Part shown: in pieces, positions 1 to 10,161 of the stretch
Position numbering within the stretch: position 1 is the first letter of the stretch
How the letters are laid out: each line of letters begins with the position of its first letter
Source: Ramlibacter sp.
Lineage (GTDB): Bacteria; Pseudomonadota; Gammaproteobacteria; Burkholderiales; Burkholderiaceae_C
DNA: 32,530 nt
Direction: 5' to 3'
NCBI GenBank assembly: GCA_028292105.1
Contig: JAQGMY010000183.1
Coordinates: 1 to 32,530, forward strand
Notes under the pieces: generated by a model
What the model was told of the DNA's origin: nothing
Databases searched by the model: none
What the model saw: only the letters and a program-made list of their open reading frames with translations
Made by a program: the position numbers and the translations under genes

Positions 1-1247
1 AGCCTTTCTACCAGGAGGCGGAAGAGCTCATGGGGGTTTCGGGCGCAGCCAACACCGGCTCGCCGCGCCAGCGGCCTTTTCCGATGGAACCGGTCGCCGA
101 GGCCTACGCGATGCGCCGCATCCGCGAGCGCCTGGCGCCAGCGTACGCGGTGGTCTCCAACACCACCGCGCGCAACAGCCGCACCTACGACGGCCGCCCC
201 GCCTGCTGCGGCAACAACAGCTGCCAGCCCATCTGTCCGATCGATGCCCAGTACCACGGCGGCCTGGCGGCGGCGAGCGCCGAGCGCGCGGGCGCCAGGC
301 TGGTGGCGCAGGCCAACGTCTACCGGCTGGAGCACGACGCCCAGGGGCGCATCGCGGCCGCGCACTACTACGACCCGGACAAGCGCTCGCACCAGGTCCA
401 GGGCCGGACGTTCATCGTCGCCGCCAACGGGATCGAAAGCCCGCGCCTGCTGCTGCTCTCGACCAGCGACCGCTTTCCCCGCGGCCTCGCCAACAGCTCC
501 GACATGGTGGGTCGCAACCTGATGGACCATCCCAGCACTTCCCTCACCTTCGATGCCGAGGAGGAGCTCTGGCTGGGACGCGGGCCGCAGAGCCCCAGCT
601 CGATCAACACCATGCGCGATGGCTCCTTTCGCTCCGGGCATGCCCCGTATCGGCTGGACTTCACCAACATCTCGCGCGTGGACAGCGCCACGCGCAGCCT
701 GATAGCGCAGGGCGTGTACGGGCCGGAGTTCGCGCGCCGGCTGCGCCACAGCGCGGCGCACGAGCTGAACGTGAAGAACGTGCTGGAGGTCCTGCCGGAT
801 CCCGAACGTCGCATCACGCTGTCCGACCAGAAGGACGTCATGGGCATCCCCAAGCCGCAGGCGCACTACTCGATCGATGACTACACGCGCCGGGGACATG
901 AGCGCTCCAGGCAGGATTTCGAGCGCATCGCCGCCCTCATGGGGGGCACGAACCTGCGCCACAGCAAGGAAGGCGAGTTCGCGAACAACCAGCACATCTG
1001 CGGCACGCTCAGCATGGGCTCGGATCCGCGCCGTTCGGTGTGCGACGGCTGGGGGCGCGCCCACGACCACGAGAACCTGTTCCTGGCCGGCACCGGCGTG
1101 CTGCCCACTTGCGGCACCTGCAATTCCACCGAGAACGCGATTGCCGTCGCACTGCGCATGACACGCCACATCCTCGATCAGCCCGGTGCGGCGCGACGCC
1201 CGGCCGTGGCGGCGCGCGCCGCCGCTTCCGACAGGACGCAACCGTGA
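1..1247 (+). CDS. GMC-family FAD dehydrogenase, large subunit (5' end outside window)
   Basis: Flavoprotein subunit of a membrane-bound sugar, polyol or gluconate dehydrogenase. The reading frame is open from the left edge (first full codon at 3, encoding PFYQEAEELMGVSG), so the FAD-binding N-terminus lies upstream and the ATG at 30 is internal. A Cys cluster CCGNNSCQPIC is encoded at 204-236; its C-C-x4-C-x3-C spacing matches the [3Fe-4S] ligand region known from bacterial FAD-dependent glucose dehydrogenase. The C-terminal GMC signature is present: HICGTLSMG, then AGTGVLPTCGTCNSTENA, holding the usual active-site His and Asn. The stop overlaps the GTG start of the cytochrome c gene, so the two are translationally coupled. 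A small Tat-exported third subunit is expected upstream. The substrate (gluconate, glucose, sorbitol or another) cannot be told from sequence. Confidence 0.9.
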   Translation, partial: PFYQEAEELMGVSGAANTGSPRQRPFPMEPVAEAYAMRRIRERLAPAYAVVSNTTARNSRTYDGRPACCGNNSCQPICPIDAQYHGGLAAASAERAGARLVAQANVYRLEHDAQGRIAAAHYYDPDKRSHQVQGRTFIVAANGIESPRLLLLSTSDRFPRGLANSSDMVGRNLMDHPSTSLTFDAEEELWLGRGPQSPSSINTMRDGSFRSGHAPYRLDFTNISRVDSATRSLIAQGVYGPEFARRLRHSAAHELNVKNVLEVLPDPERRITLSDQKDVMGIPKPQAHYSIDDYTRRGHERSRQDFERIAALMGGTNLRHSKEGEFANNQHICGTLSMGSDPRRSVCDGWGRAHDHENLFLAGTGVLPTCGTCNSTENAIAVALRMTRHILDQPGAARRPAVAARAAASDRTQP

Positions 1248-2635
1248 ACGCGGGCCGCTGGCGCAGCGTCGGCGCGGTCCTGCTCGGCGCAGGCGCGGCA
1301 GCCGTCACCCTGGTGGCCGGCGCTGCCGATGCCCTGGTAGAGCGCGGCGAGTACCTGGCGCGGGCCGGCGACTGCATCGCGTGCCACACCGCGCCCGGCG
1401 GGCAGCCGATGGCAGGCGGCCTGGCACTGCAGTCGCCGCTGGGCAAGATCATCTCCACCAACATCACGCCCTCCAGGACGCATGGCATCGGCAACTACAC
1501 CCTGGCTCAGTTCACGGACGCACTGCGCCGCGGGATACGCGCCGACGGTGCGCGCCTGTATCCGGCGATGCCTTATACGTCCTACGCCAAGGTGAGCGAC
1601 GACGACGGGCGGGCGCTGTACGCGTATTTCATGCAAGGCGTGGCCGCCGTGGACCGCGCGCCGCCCCCGACGCAGCTGCCCTTTCCGTTCAACATCCGGC
1701 TGTCCATGCTGGCCTGGAACGCCCTGTACCTCGACGATGCGCCGTATCGCGACGACCCGGCAAAGGGAGCGCAATGGAACCGGGGCGCTTACCTGGTGCA
1801 GGGGCTCGCGCACTGCAGCGCCTGCCACACGCCGCGCGGGCCGCTGATGGCGGAAGATCGTTCGCGCGCGCTCGCCGGGGGCGAGGTCTGGCCCTGGTAC
1901 GCGCCGAACATCACCTCGCATGCGACCAGCGGCATCGGCGGCTGGAGCCAGGCCGAACTGGTGGAGTACCTGCGCGAAGGACACGCAGCCGGCAAGAGCC
2001 AGGCTGCAGGCCCGATGGCGGAGGCGATCGATTTCAGCCTGCGCCATCTCACCGCGCCAGACCTGGATGCCATCGCCGGCTACCTGAAGACGGTCGCTCC
2101 CGTGGCGGATCCACGCGTCCAGCGGCCGGCCTACGCCTGGGGCGCGCCGACCGACAACCTCGAGAGCATCCGCGGACTGCCCTGGCCGCGCAGCCACGAC
2201 CAGCTCACCGGGCCGCAGATCTACGACGCCTATTGCGCCAGCTGCCACCAGGCGCAGGCGCAGGGCAGCTTCGACGGCGGCCTGCCCTCGCTGCTGCACA
2301 ACGCCGCGTTGGGCCGCAACGACAGCAACAACCTGGTCATGGTGGTCCTGCAAGGGCTGCACCGCCACCCCGACGTCCACATGCCGGGCTTCGCCGCGGA
2401 ACTGTCGGACGGGCAGGTCGCCACGCTGGGCAACTACCTGCTGCACCAGTGGGGCAATCCGGACGCGAGCGTGACGGTCAAGCAGGTCGGGCAACTGCGT
2501 GCCGGGACGCCGGGCCGGTCATTCCTGCTCACCCTGGCGCAGCTGGGGATGGCGGCGGCCGTGCTGCTCCTCATCATCGTCGTGGTCTTCCTCGTGCGGC
2601 GCCGCAACAGGAAGCATGGCCGTAGCATGCCCTGA
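1244..2635 (+). CDS. Triheme cytochrome c subunit of the GMC dehydrogenase
   Basis: Electron-accepting subunit that passes electrons from the flavoprotein to ubiquinone in the cytoplasmic membrane. GTG at 1244 is chosen because it overlaps the stop of the flavoprotein gene and is directly followed by a signal peptide (VNAGRWRSVGAVLLGAGAAA); this gives 463 aa, close to the family size. Three CXXCH haem c sites are visible: CIACH at residues 44-48, CSACH at 191-195 and CASCH at 331-335. A C-terminal hydrophobic helix followed by RRRNRKHGR anchors it to the membrane. The same architecture occurs in gluconate 2-dehydrogenase, alcohol dehydrogenase AdhB and sorbitol dehydrogenase cytochromes, so the name depends on the partner. 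The frame stays open back to an ATG at 1040, but that stretch is the out-of-frame shadow of the flavoprotein gene. Confidence 0.93.
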   Translation: MNAGRWRSVGAVLLGAGAAAVTLVAGAADALVERGEYLARAGDCIACHTAPGGQPMAGGLALQSPLGKIISTNITPSRTHGIGNYTLAQFTDALRRGIRADGARLYPAMPYTSYAKVSDDDGRALYAYFMQGVAAVDRAPPPTQLPFPFNIRLSMLAWNALYLDDAPYRDDPAKGAQWNRGAYLVQGLAHCSACHTPRGPLMAEDRSRALAGGEVWPWYAPNITSHATSGIGGWSQAELVEYLREGHAAGKSQAAGPMAEAIDFSLRHLTAPDLDAIAGYLKTVAPVADPRVQRPAYAWGAPTDNLESIRGLPWPRSHDQLTGPQIYDAYCASCHQAQAQGSFDGGLPSLLHNAALGRNDSNNLVMVVLQGLHRHPDVHMPGFAAELSDGQVATLGNYLLHQWGNPDASVTVKQVGQLRAGTPGRSFLLTLAQLGMAAAVLLLIIVVVFLVRRRNRKHGRSMP

Positions 2636-2637
2636 CA

Positions 2638-2661
2638 TGAAACATCGCCGCCGCGATTTCA
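2638..2661. terminator. Possible bidirectional terminator hairpin
   Basis: A short perfect stem ATCGC-CGCC-GCGAT (2644-2657) is flanked by an A-run on the left and TTT on the right. It sits exactly between the convergent cytochrome c and DoxX genes, which end only 23 bp apart. The stem is only 5 bp, so this is a weak call resting mostly on position. Confidence 0.25.
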
Positions 2662-3066
2662 GCCGATGGCGTACTTGCCGGCGCCGGTGACTGCCAGCAG
2701 GAGCAGGCCGCCCGCGATGCTCATGTTCTTGAAGAAGTTGAGCTCGTTGGCGTGACGGTCCGCACCCTCCAGGGTCCAGAAGCGGTGTCCGATCAATGCG
2801 GTGCCGATCGTGAACAGCGCCAGCAGCGCAGCAAGCGGCCGGGTGGCAATGCCCAGGGCCAGCGCGATGCCGACGAAGAACTCCATCACGATCGACACGG
2901 CCGTCGCCACCTTGGGCACCGGCGTGTGGAGGGACGCCATGTAAGCCGCCGTAGCGGAGAAGCCGGTCAGCTTCTGCCAGCCCGTCAGCAGGAACAAGGA
3001 AACCAGCAGCAGCCGGGCGAGCAGTATCCACTCATCGGCATGGTTCGTCAGCAGTGCGTCGAGCAT
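2659..3066 (-). CDS. DoxX family membrane protein
   Basis: A 135-residue protein with four hydrophobic segments (about residues 13-30, 52-72, 75-92 and 113-132) and the DoxX-type pattern: [18 protein letters not shown] near the N-terminus, then a conserved [12 protein letters not shown] helix. DoxX proteins are small inner-membrane proteins of poorly defined function, linked in some bacteria to redox or thiol stress. It is a single gene, convergent with the cytochrome c gene and divergent from the antiporter operon, with 86 bp between its start and the mrpA start. Nothing ties it functionally to either neighbour. Confidence 0.85.
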   Translation of the reverse strand: MLDALLTNHADEWILLARLLLVSLFLLTGWQKLTGFSATAAYMASLHTPVPKVATAVSIVMEFFVGIALALGIATRPLAALLALFTIGTALIGHRFWTLEGADRHANELNFFKNMSIAGGLLLLAVTGAGKYAIG

Positions 3067-3152
3067 CAGGCATTGTGGCAGTCGTAGCCGCCGCCGTCAC
3101 GCACCCCGCGTTCCATCCGGCGACCCGAATTCCTCTCGTAGACTCGTCACCC

Positions 3153-6047
3153 ATGTCTCTCTTGCTGGTGGTTCTCCTGCCCTTTGCCGGCGCCGTGGTC
3201 GCCGCCCTGCTCCCCACGCGGGCGCGCAACGCGGAGTCGATCTGGGCGGGGCTGGTGGCGCTCGCCACCGCGGTGCCGCTGGGCCTGCTGTTTCCGGAGA
3301 TCAGCGCCGGCGGCGTGGTCACCGAGCGCCTGCAATGGCTGCCCAGCCTGGGGGTGGACATCATCGTGCGCATCGACGGGCTGGCCTGGATGTTCGCGAT
3401 GCTCGTCACGGGCATCGGGGCGCTGGTGGTGCTGTATGCGCGCTACTACCTGTCGGAAGACGACCCGGCGGCGCGCTTCTACTCGCTGCTGCTCGCCTTC
3501 ATGGGGGCGATGCTGGGCGTGGTGGTTGCCGGCAACCTGGTGCAGCTGGTGATCTTCTGGGAACTCACCAGCCTGTTCTCCTTCCTGCTGATCGGCTACT
3601 GGTACCACCGCAAGGATGCCCGGCGCGGCGCGCGCATGGCCTTCACGGTTACCGCCGGCGGCGGGCTCGCACTGCTGGCAGGCGTGCTGGTGGTGGGGCA
3701 TATCGTGGGCAGCTACGAGCTCGACCAGGTGCTGGCGGCGGGCGACCGGATCCGGGAGCACCCGCTCTATCCGCTCGCGCTGGTGCTCGTGCTGCTGGGC
3801 GCACTGACCAAGAGCGCCCAGTTCCCGTTCCACTTCTGGCTGCCGCGGGCCATGGCCGCGCCGACGCCGGTATCCGCCTACCTGCATTCGGCGACGATGG
3901 TGAAGGCGGGCGTGTTCCTGCTGGCGCGGCTGTGGCCGGTGTTGTCAGGCACGGACCTGTGGTTCTGGCTGGTCGGCGGCGCCGGGGCCACCACCTTGCT
4001 GCTCGGCGCCTACGTCGCGATGTTCCAGAACGACCTGAAGGCACTGCTCGCCTACTCCACGATCAGCCACCTGGGGCTGATCACGCTGCTGCTCGGATTG
4101 AACAGCGACCTGGCTGCCGTGGCGGCGGTGTTCCACATGATGAACCATGCCACGTTCAAGGCATCGCTCTTCATGTCGGTGGGCATCATCGATCACGAGA
4201 CCGGCACCCGCGACATGCGGCGGCTCGACGGGCTGTTCCGGTTCATGCCCTTCACCGGAACCCTGGCCATGGTGGCGTGTGCGGCGATGGCCGGCGTGCC
4301 GCTGCTGAACGGCTTCCTGTCCAAGGAGATGTTCTTCGCCGAAACGCTGCTCATCACCGGCAGGCCGTGGCTCGAATATGGTCTGCCGGCCATCGCAACG
4401 GTGTACGGCGTGTTCGGGGTGGTGTACTCGCTGCGCTTCGGCCACGACGTGTTCTTCGGGCCGCCACCGCGAGGCTTGCCGCATGCTCCGCACGAACCGC
4501 GGCGCTGGATGCGGGTGCCGGTCGACCTGCTGGTGCTGGCCTGCGTGGTCGTCGGCATAGCGCCGCAGCATTCGATCGGACCGACGCTCGCGGCCGCCGC
4601 CCGCCCCGTGGTCGGTGGCACCCTGCCAGGGTACAACCTGGCGGTGTGGCATGGTTTCAGCGCCGCATTCGCCATGAGCCTGGTGGCCATCGTCGGCGGG
4701 CTGCTGGTGTACTTGTTCTTCGCCGGGTGGTTCAAGCAGCGTGGCGATCGCGGCACGCCGCTGATCCGGCGGCTCGACGGCCAGCGGATCTTCGAGAACG
4801 GGCTGGCCCGCTCCAACCTGGCGGCGCGGCGGCTGCTGCGGCTGGCCAGCACACGCCGCCTGCAGGCGCAGATGCTCGCCTTGCTGCTGGTGGCGGGGGC
4901 CGCCGGGCTCGGGTCCGCCTTGATCGTCCCGCTCGGGTGGGGGGATCGGGACCGGGTGCCCGCCAGCCTCGAATTCGTCCTGCTCTGGGTGGTGGGCGCG
5001 AGCTGCGCCATCGGCGCCGCGCACCTGGCCAAGTTCCATCGCCTGCAGGCGCTGATCCTGCTGGGTGGCGTCGGCCTCGTGGTATGCCTCACCTTCGCAT
5101 GGTTCTCGGCGCCCGACCTGGCGCTGACCCAGCTCGCCGTGGAGACGGTGACCACCGTGCTGTTCCTGCTCGGGCTGCGCTGGCTGCCGCGGCGAACCAC
5201 GCAGGACGCGCCCACGGCCACGGCGCACGCTGCCTGGCGGCGCGGCCGCGACTTCACCCTCGCGGTGCTGGCAGGCGCCGGCCTGGCGGCGCTGTCGTAC
5301 GCCATGCTGACCCGCACGGCGCCGCAGAGCATTTCCCCTTTCTTCCTGCAGAACGCGCTCCCGGTGGGCGGCGGCACCAACGTCGTCAACGTGATGCTGG
5401 TCGATTTCCGCGCCTTCGACACCCTGGGGGAGATCAGTGTCCTGGCCGCGGTAGCGCTCACCGTGTATGCGCTGTTGCGACGCTTCCGCCCGCCGCGCGA
5501 GACGATCGGCCTGCCGCCGCAGCAGCGCATCGGGTCGGCGCAGATCCTGGCCGAGCCCAGAATGCGGGAAAGGCAGGCACGCGGCCACCTGCTGGTTCCG
5601 GCGGTGCTGGTGCGGCTGCTGCTGCCGATCGCCGGCGTGCTGGCGGTGCACCTGTTCCTGCGGGGGCACAACGAGCCAGGGGGCGGCTTCGTCGCTGGCC
5701 TGGTCATGGCGATCGCGCTCATCACGCAGTACATCGTGGGCGGCACGCAATGGGTGGAGGCGCGCACCAATCTGCAGCTGCCGCGCTGGATAGCCGGCGG
5801 CCTGCTGCTGGCGCTCTGCACCGGACTGGGCTCGCTGGCGTTCGGCTATCCGTTCCTCACCACCCACACCGCCCATTTCACGGTTCCAGTCATCGGGGAA
5901 GTCCACTTGCCCAGCGCCTTTTTCTTCGACCTCGGCGTCTTCGCGGTCGTGGTCGGCGCCACGCTGCTGCTGCTGACGGCGATCGCGCACCAGTCCCTGC
6001 GCGCGCAGCGCCGCGCCGAGCCCCGCCCGCACGAAGGAGAACGCTGA
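3153..6047 (+). CDS. phaAB: Mrp/Pha monovalent cation/proton antiporter, fused subunits A and B
   Basis: Largest subunit of the multi-subunit Na+(K+)/H+ antiporter in the cytoplasmic membrane, 964 aa from ATG 3153 ([13 protein letters not shown]). The frame is open back to 3054, but that extension is soluble and overlaps the DoxX start. The N-terminal half is a complex-I-like (NuoL/ND5) proton channel with the conserved Glu137 in FWELTS, Lys220 in [14 protein letters not shown] and Lys251 in ATMVKAG. About residues 630-680 hold the small MrpA-specific domain ([14 protein letters not shown]), and from about 807 an MrpB/MnhB-like domain with [13 protein letters not shown]. The A-B fusion is typical of the group found in many Proteobacteria. 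The gene opens an operon of six overlapping genes. The complex exports Na+ or K+ in exchange for protons and supports pH and salt tolerance. No strong ribosome-binding site is visible. Confidence 0.95.
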   Translation: MSLLLVVLLPFAGAVVAALLPTRARNAESIWAGLVALATAVPLGLLFPEISAGGVVTERLQWLPSLGVDIIVRIDGLAWMFAMLVTGIGALVVLYARYYLSEDDPAARFYSLLLAFMGAMLGVVVAGNLVQLVIFWELTSLFSFLLIGYWYHRKDARRGARMAFTVTAGGGLALLAGVLVVGHIVGSYELDQVLAAGDRIREHPLYPLALVLVLLGALTKSAQFPFHFWLPRAMAAPTPVSAYLHSATMVKAGVFLLARLWPVLSGTDLWFWLVGGAGATTLLLGAYVAMFQNDLKALLAYSTISHLGLITLLLGLNSDLAAVAAVFHMMNHATFKASLFMSVGIIDHETGTRDMRRLDGLFRFMPFTGTLAMVACAAMAGVPLLNGFLSKEMFFAETLLITGRPWLEYGLPAIATVYGVFGVVYSLRFGHDVFFGPPPRGLPHAPHEPRRWMRVPVDLLVLACVVVGIAPQHSIGPTLAAAARPVVGGTLPGYNLAVWHGFSAAFAMSLVAIVGGLLVYLFFAGWFKQRGDRGTPLIRRLDGQRIFENGLARSNLAARRLLRLASTRRLQAQMLALLLVAGAAGLGSALIVPLGWGDRDRVPASLEFVLLWVVGASCAIGAAHLAKFHRLQALILLGGVGLVVCLTFAWFSAPDLALTQLAVETVTTVLFLLGLRWLPRRTTQDAPTATAHAAWRRGRDFTLAVLAGAGLAALSYAMLTRTAPQSISPFFLQNALPVGGGTNVVNVMLVDFRAFDTLGEISVLAAVALTVYALLRRFRPPRETIGLPPQQRIGSAQILAEPRMRERQARGHLLVPAVLVRLLLPIAGVLAVHLFLRGHNEPGGGFVAGLVMAIALITQYIVGGTQWVEARTNLQLPRWIAGGLLLALCTGLGSLAFGYPFLTTHTAHFTVPVIGEVHLPSAFFFDLGVFAVVVGATLLLLTAIAHQSLRAQRRAEPRPHEGER

Positions 6048-6391
6048 TGGAAGTCGTGATCTCGCTCGCCATCGGGGTGCTCACCGCCGCCGGCGTCTGG
6101 CTGGTCCTGCGGCCGCGGACATTCCAGGTGCTGATCGGACTGTCGCTGCTCTCCTACGCGGTCAACCTGTTCATCTTCAGCGTGGGCAGCCTCGCGATCG
6201 ATCGCGAGCCTATCGTCGGCCCCGGCCTGCAGCCGAACCTGGTGGACTACTCCGACCCCTTGCCGCAGTCGCTGGTGCTGACGGCGATCGTGATCGGCTT
6301 CGCCACCAGCGCCTTGTTCCTCGTCGTGCTGCTGGCGCTGCGCGGGCTGAGCGGCAGCGATCATGTGGACGGCCAGGAGGAACGCCGGTGA
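6047..6391 (+). CDS. phaC: Mrp/Pha antiporter subunit C
   Basis: A 114-residue NuoK-like subunit with three membrane helices (about residues 4-22, 27-50 and 75-99). The segment [19 protein letters not shown] is a hallmark of MrpC. The ATG at 6047 shares one base with the stop of phaAB (TGATG) and has GAAGGAGAA just upstream. The protein helps form the proton path between subunits A and D. The name phaC is also used for polyhydroxyalkanoate synthase; here it refers to the antiporter, and mrpC or mnhC are equivalent. Confidence 0.93.
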   Translation: MEVVISLAIGVLTAAGVWLVLRPRTFQVLIGLSLLSYAVNLFIFSVGSLAIDREPIVGPGLQPNLVDYSDPLPQSLVLTAIVIGFATSALFLVVLLALRGLSGSDHVDGQEERR

Positions 6392-8067
6392 CCTCTTTCG
6401 ACCCCGCCAACCTGACCATGGCTCACCTGATCGTCGCGCCGGTGCTGCTGCCGCTGGCGGCCGCCGGATTGCTGGCGGGCATAGGCGCGCAGCACCGCCG
6501 TGCGAAGGCCGCCATCGGCTTGCTCGCCTGCCTTCTGATGCTCGCCACGGCCTCCGCACTGCTGGCGTGGGTCGATGCCCAGGATGCCCCGGGCGCCTTC
6601 GGCGTGTACCTGCCGGGCAACTGGCCGGTGCCGTTCGGCATCGTCCTGGTGGCCGACCGGCTGTCGGCCATGATGCTGGTGCTCTCCGCCGTCACCGGGC
6701 TGGCCAGCCTGCTGTTCTCGCTGTCCCGCTGGCACCGGGCGGGCGTGCACTTCCACGCACTGCTGCAGCTGCAGCTGATGGGACTCAACGGTGCCTTCCT
6801 GACGGGGGACCTCTTCAACCTGTTCGTCTTCTTCGAGGTGTTGCTGGCTGCGTCCTACGGGCTGCTGCTGCATGGCGGCGGCGCGGCGCGGGTGCAATCC
6901 GGACTGCACTACATCGCCATCAACCTGGTGGCTTCGCTGCTGTTCCTCATCGGCGTGTCGCTGCTGTACGGTGTCACCGGGACCTTGAACATGGCGGACA
7001 TCGCCGCCAAGCTGCCCGCGGTGCCGGCGAGCGATCGCGGACTGCTGCACGCGGGCGCGGCCGTGCTGGCCGTCGCCTTCCTCGCCAAGGCGGCGATCTG
7101 GCCCATGAACTTCTGGCTGCCGCCGGCCTACAGGGCAGCCAGCACGCCGGTCGCGGCCCTGTTCGCCATCCTCACCAAGGTGGGCGTCTATGCGGTGCTG
7201 CGCCTGTGGACGCTGTGCTTTCCCGCGAGCGCCGGAGACTCGGCATTGTTCGGCAGCAACGCACTGGTGTGGGGTGGGCTGTTCACACTGGCGTTCGGCA
7301 CCGTCGGCATGCTGGCCTCGCAGAACCTGGCACGACTGGCGGCCTTCAGCATCATCGGCTCGTCGGGGACGCTGATCGCCGCAACCGGCTTCGACCACCC
7401 GGCCTTGACGGCGGGCGCCCTGTTCTACCTGGCCAGCGCCACGCTGGCCGCCGCCGCGATGTTCCTGCTGGTGGAACTGATGGACCGGGCCCGCGCGCTC
7501 GACGCCGACCGGCCTTCGGCGCTGGTCATCGACGACCGCCTGCCCGGCTTCCTCGATGCGGAACCGGCGCCGGCCGATGCGAACCTCGACGACCTGGCCG
7601 TGCCGCTGATCGGCCGCGCGATCCCGGGCGCGGTCATCTTCCTGGGGCTGGCTTTCCTGGTCGGCACGCTGGTGCTGTCGGGACTGCCGCCGATGTCGGG
7701 TTTCGTCGCCAAGGTGGCCATGCTCTCGGCGGTGCTCGCGATGCCGGCGCAGACCGGGCCAGCGGGCGCGGGCGCCGTGCTGTTCGCCTTGCAGATCCTG
7801 CTGGGCCTGCTGGCGGTGATCGCGCTGTCGCGGGTGGGCCTGCGGGTGTTCTGGAGTCCCGAGCAACGGCCCGCGCCCGAGCTGAAGGTGGCCGAGTCGC
7901 TGCCCGTCGCCGCGCTGCTCGGCCTGTGCATCGCGCTGGTGATCGGCGCCGAGCCGACCCTGCGCTACATGCGCGCGACCGCCGCCGCGCTGCACGACCC
8001 GCAGCAATACATCGCCACGGTGCGGGCCGCGCAGCCCGTGCCAGCGCCGACCGGAGAGAAGCGATGA
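6388..8067 (+). CDS. phaD: Mrp/Pha antiporter subunit D
   Basis: A 559-residue complex-I-like (NuoM/N-type) proton channel subunit with about 14 membrane helices. Conserved charged residues are present: Glu150 in [11 protein letters not shown], Lys234 in [15 protein letters not shown] and Lys264 in [17 protein letters not shown] at 6388 is chosen because GGAGG lies six bases before it and it overlaps the phaC stop by 4 bp; an ATG at 6418 is the alternative. Residues about 365-405 form a charged, Asp-rich cytoplasmic loop ([12 protein letters not shown] onward) before the last helices. The gene works with subunits A and C in the antiporter core. Confidence 0.94.
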   Translation: MTSFDPANLTMAHLIVAPVLLPLAAAGLLAGIGAQHRRAKAAIGLLACLLMLATASALLAWVDAQDAPGAFGVYLPGNWPVPFGIVLVADRLSAMMLVLSAVTGLASLLFSLSRWHRAGVHFHALLQLQLMGLNGAFLTGDLFNLFVFFEVLLAASYGLLLHGGGAARVQSGLHYIAINLVASLLFLIGVSLLYGVTGTLNMADIAAKLPAVPASDRGLLHAGAAVLAVAFLAKAAIWPMNFWLPPAYRAASTPVAALFAILTKVGVYAVLRLWTLCFPASAGDSALFGSNALVWGGLFTLAFGTVGMLASQNLARLAAFSIIGSSGTLIAATGFDHPALTAGALFYLASATLAAAAMFLLVELMDRARALDADRPSALVIDDRLPGFLDAEPAPADANLDDLAVPLIGRAIPGAVIFLGLAFLVGTLVLSGLPPMSGFVAKVAMLSAVLAMPAQTGPAGAGAVLFALQILLGLLAVIALSRVGLRVFWSPEQRPAPELKVAESLPVAALLGLCIALVIGAEPTLRYMRATAAALHDPQQYIATVRAAQPVPAPTGEKR

Positions 8068-8552
8068 GACGCTGGTTCCCTGCCCCCGTGCTGTCGCTCG
8101 CTCTGTTCGCGATGTGGCTGCTGCTCAATGGCTCGCTCGCTCCCGGGCAACTGCTGCTCGCTGCCCTGGTCGGCTGGCTCATGCCGCTGGTCACGGCGCC
8201 ACTGCGGCCGCGCGCCGGACCGCTGCGCCGGCCACGGGTGCTCGCCCGGCTGGTACTGGTGGTGGCCCGCGATGTCATCGTCTCGGCTCTGCAGGTCGCG
8301 CGCGGAGTCCTGAAGGCGCGCCGCAACCCACCACGAGCCTACTTCGTCGTCATCCCCCTGGAGTTGCGCGATCCGTTCGCGCTGGCCGCCCTGGCCGTGA
8401 TCACCACGATCGTGCCGGGGACGGTCTGGACCGAGCTGGCGCCGGACCGTACCACCTTGCTGCTGCACGTGTTCGACCTGCAGGCCGAGGAAGACTTCAT
8501 CCGTCACTACAAGGCGCGCTATGAGCATCCCTTGAAGGAGATCTTCGAATGA
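8064..8552 (+). CDS. phaE: Mrp/Pha antiporter subunit E
   Basis: A 162-residue subunit starting at ATG 8064, which overlaps the phaD stop (ATGA) and follows GGAGAAGCG. Two N-terminal membrane segments (about 7-26 and 29-45) are followed by the MrpE pattern RDVIVSALQVARGVL and, in the soluble part, ITTIVPGTVWTELAPD and HVFDL. MrpE is needed for stable assembly and activity of the antiporter. The frame is open far upstream, but that stretch is the shadow of phaD. Confidence 0.93.
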   Translation: MRRWFPAPVLSLALFAMWLLLNGSLAPGQLLLAALVGWLMPLVTAPLRPRAGPLRRPRVLARLVLVVARDVIVSALQVARGVLKARRNPPRAYFVVIPLELRDPFALAALAVITTIVPGTVWTELAPDRTTLLLHVFDLQAEEDFIRHYKARYEHPLKEIFE

Positions 8553-8827
8553 GCCCCCTCCTGTCTGCCGCAGTGACCGTCACGCTGACGTTGTACGGTC
8601 TCGCCATGCTGCTGGCGCTGGCCCGCCTGCTGCGCGGGCCGCGCGCGCAGGACCGCGTGCTGGCGCTGGACTTCATGTTCGTCGTCGCCTTGCTGCTGCT
8701 GATGGTGCTGGCGATCCGCTACGACAGCCGCATGTATTTCGAGGGCGCCCTGCTGATCGCGCTGTTCGGATTCGTCGGCTCGTCTGCCATGGCCAGGTTC
8801 CTGCTGCGCGGCGAGGTGATCGAATGA
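8549..8827 (+). CDS. phaF: Mrp/Pha antiporter subunit F
   Basis: A 92-residue protein with three membrane helices and the MrpF signature RLLRGPRAQDRVLALD after the first helix. It overlaps phaE by 4 bp at its start (ATGA) and phaG by 4 bp at its end. It is a small structural subunit of the antiporter and was implicated in bile-salt or cation efflux in homologues. Confidence 0.93.
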   Translation: MSPLLSAAVTVTLTLYGLAMLLALARLLRGPRAQDRVLALDFMFVVALLLLMVLAIRYDSRMYFEGALLIALFGFVGSSAMARFLLRGEVIE

Positions 8828-9180
8828 CCCCGGTCGCGGACGCCATCGTCGCCGTGCTGCTGCTGGCCAGCGGCATCGTGGTCCTCGTCTCGGCCATCGG
8901 CCTGCTGCGGCTGCCGGACTTCTTCGTCCGCATGCACGCACCGTCGCTGGCCTACACCCTGGGCACCTGGACGGCGACGCTGGCCACCATCATCAATTTC
9001 TCCGCGCACCAGGGCGTCCTCTCGTTGTCGGCATGGCTGGTCATCGTGCTGCTGTCGATCACCGCGCCGGTCACCACCGTCTTCCTGGCCCGCGCCGCCA
9101 TCTTCCGGCTGCGGGCGGCGGGGGAAGACGTGCCGCCGCCGCTCGTCGCGACGCCCCACCAGGATCTTCCGAAGGGATGA
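8824..9180 (+). CDS. phaG: Mrp/Pha antiporter subunit G
   Basis: A 118-residue subunit with three membrane helices and the MrpG motif LRLPDFFVRMHAPSLAYTLG between the first two. It overlaps phaF by 4 bp and closes the operon; the C-terminal tail after residue 95 is soluble. Downstream (9181-9236) only 56 bp separate it from the convergent LysR gene, and no convincing terminator is visible there. All seven subunit functions A-G are thus present and intact. Confidence 0.93.
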   Translation: MTPVADAIVAVLLLASGIVVLVSAIGLLRLPDFFVRMHAPSLAYTLGTWTATLATIINFSAHQGVLSLSAWLVIVLLSITAPVTTVFLARAAIFRLRAAGEDVPPPLVATPHQDLPKG

Positions 9181-9236
9181 GCCTTGTCTTCTTCTGTCGG
9201 TTCTCTCCAAGGCACGCAAGCGTTGCACCGGCTGGA

Positions 9237-10142
9237 TCAGCCCTTCGACGGCGCGGCCACCGGCAGCTCCTCGCGAAAACCACGCACCGTGCGCAGCATG
9301 GCCGACAGGAGTGGTGAGCTCTCGCCCCTGACATAGAAGCAGTGAATGTCCATGCTCCACTCGCCGCCCGGATCCAGTTCGACGTAGCTGACGCCGGGGA
9401 AACAGACGTTCGCTAACGACGCGGGGACCAGGGCCGCGCCACCTGCAACCGTCGTCAGCAGTGTCGCCATGATGAGGTCACCCGCGGCCGGCGCGAAGCG
9501 CGGCTCGAATCCGTTCGCGCGGCACATTTCGACGACCGTCGCCGCGGCCGAAGGCGAGGACCCAAGGCGCAGCGTCTCTCCTTCGAGCGCACTCACCGGT
9601 ATGACCTGCAGTCCGGCGAACCGGTGACGCTCGCCGACGGCCACCAGCAAGCGCTCCCTGGACACGAGTTCCACCTCGAGGTCCGGTTCGTTGGGCAACA
9701 GCCGTTCGAACACGATGAGCACCCGGCCCTCGCGCAGTGCCGAGATCTGATTCGGCGTCTGCGCGTAGTGCAGCGCGATTTCCACATCCGGGTTTTCCCT
9801 TTGGAACCTCGCCAGGACCGCTGGAATGACGCCGAAGGAACCGGACCCGTAGATGCCGACGTCGATGTGCCCGACCTTCCCCAGCCCCGCCATCTGGGCC
9901 CGTTGAGAGGCCCGGTCCACCAGGCCGAAGATGTTCCGCGCGTCGCGCAACAGCGCTTCCCCCGCCTGCGTCAGCAGCATCCCGCGCGGCGTGCGCGTGA
10001 ACAGGTCCACCCCCAGTTCGCCCTCCAGAGCCTTGATGTGGCGGGTGAGCGGAGGCTGCGAAAGGCACAAGCGCTCCGCGGCGCGGCCGATGTGCCGCTC
10101 CTCCGCCACGGCCACGAAATAGGTCAGTTGTCGAAGGTCCAT
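9237..10142 (-). CDS. LysR-type transcriptional regulator, likely regulator of the uronate/GH3 operon
   Basis: A 301-residue LysR-family regulator. The winged helix-turn-helix is at about residues 3-62 (MDLRQLTYFVAVAEERHIGR, then AAERLCLSQPPLTRHIKALE), with the form typical of the CatR/BenM subgroup. The effector-binding domain runs from about residue 90 to the end. The gene is divergent from the GH3 lipoprotein gene, with 159 bp between the two starts, which is the classic arrangement for a LysR regulator and its target. A TTAC-N7-GTAT site lies 20 bp upstream of its start. The inferred effector is a sugar acid derived from the downstream pathway, but sequence alone does not show this. Confidence 0.9.
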   Translation of the reverse strand: MDLRQLTYFVAVAEERHIGRAAERLCLSQPPLTRHIKALEGELGVDLFTRTPRGMLLTQAGEALLRDARNIFGLVDRASQRAQMAGLGKVGHIDVGIYGSGSFGVIPAVLARFQRENPDVEIALHYAQTPNQISALREGRVLIVFERLLPNEPDLEVELVSRERLLVAVGERHRFAGLQVIPVSALEGETLRLGSSPSAAATVVEMCRANGFEPRFAPAAGDLIMATLLTTVAGGAALVPASLANVCFPGVSYVELDPGGEWSMDIHCFYVRGESSPLLSAMLRTVRGFREELPVAAPSKG

Positions 10143-10161
10143 GAGGTGCTGAAGGCAAGCA

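Noticed and set aside
3054-3152. An N-terminal extension of phaAB
   Set aside because: It overlaps the start of the divergent DoxX gene and encodes no membrane-like or conserved residues; MrpA proteins start directly with a helix as at 3153.
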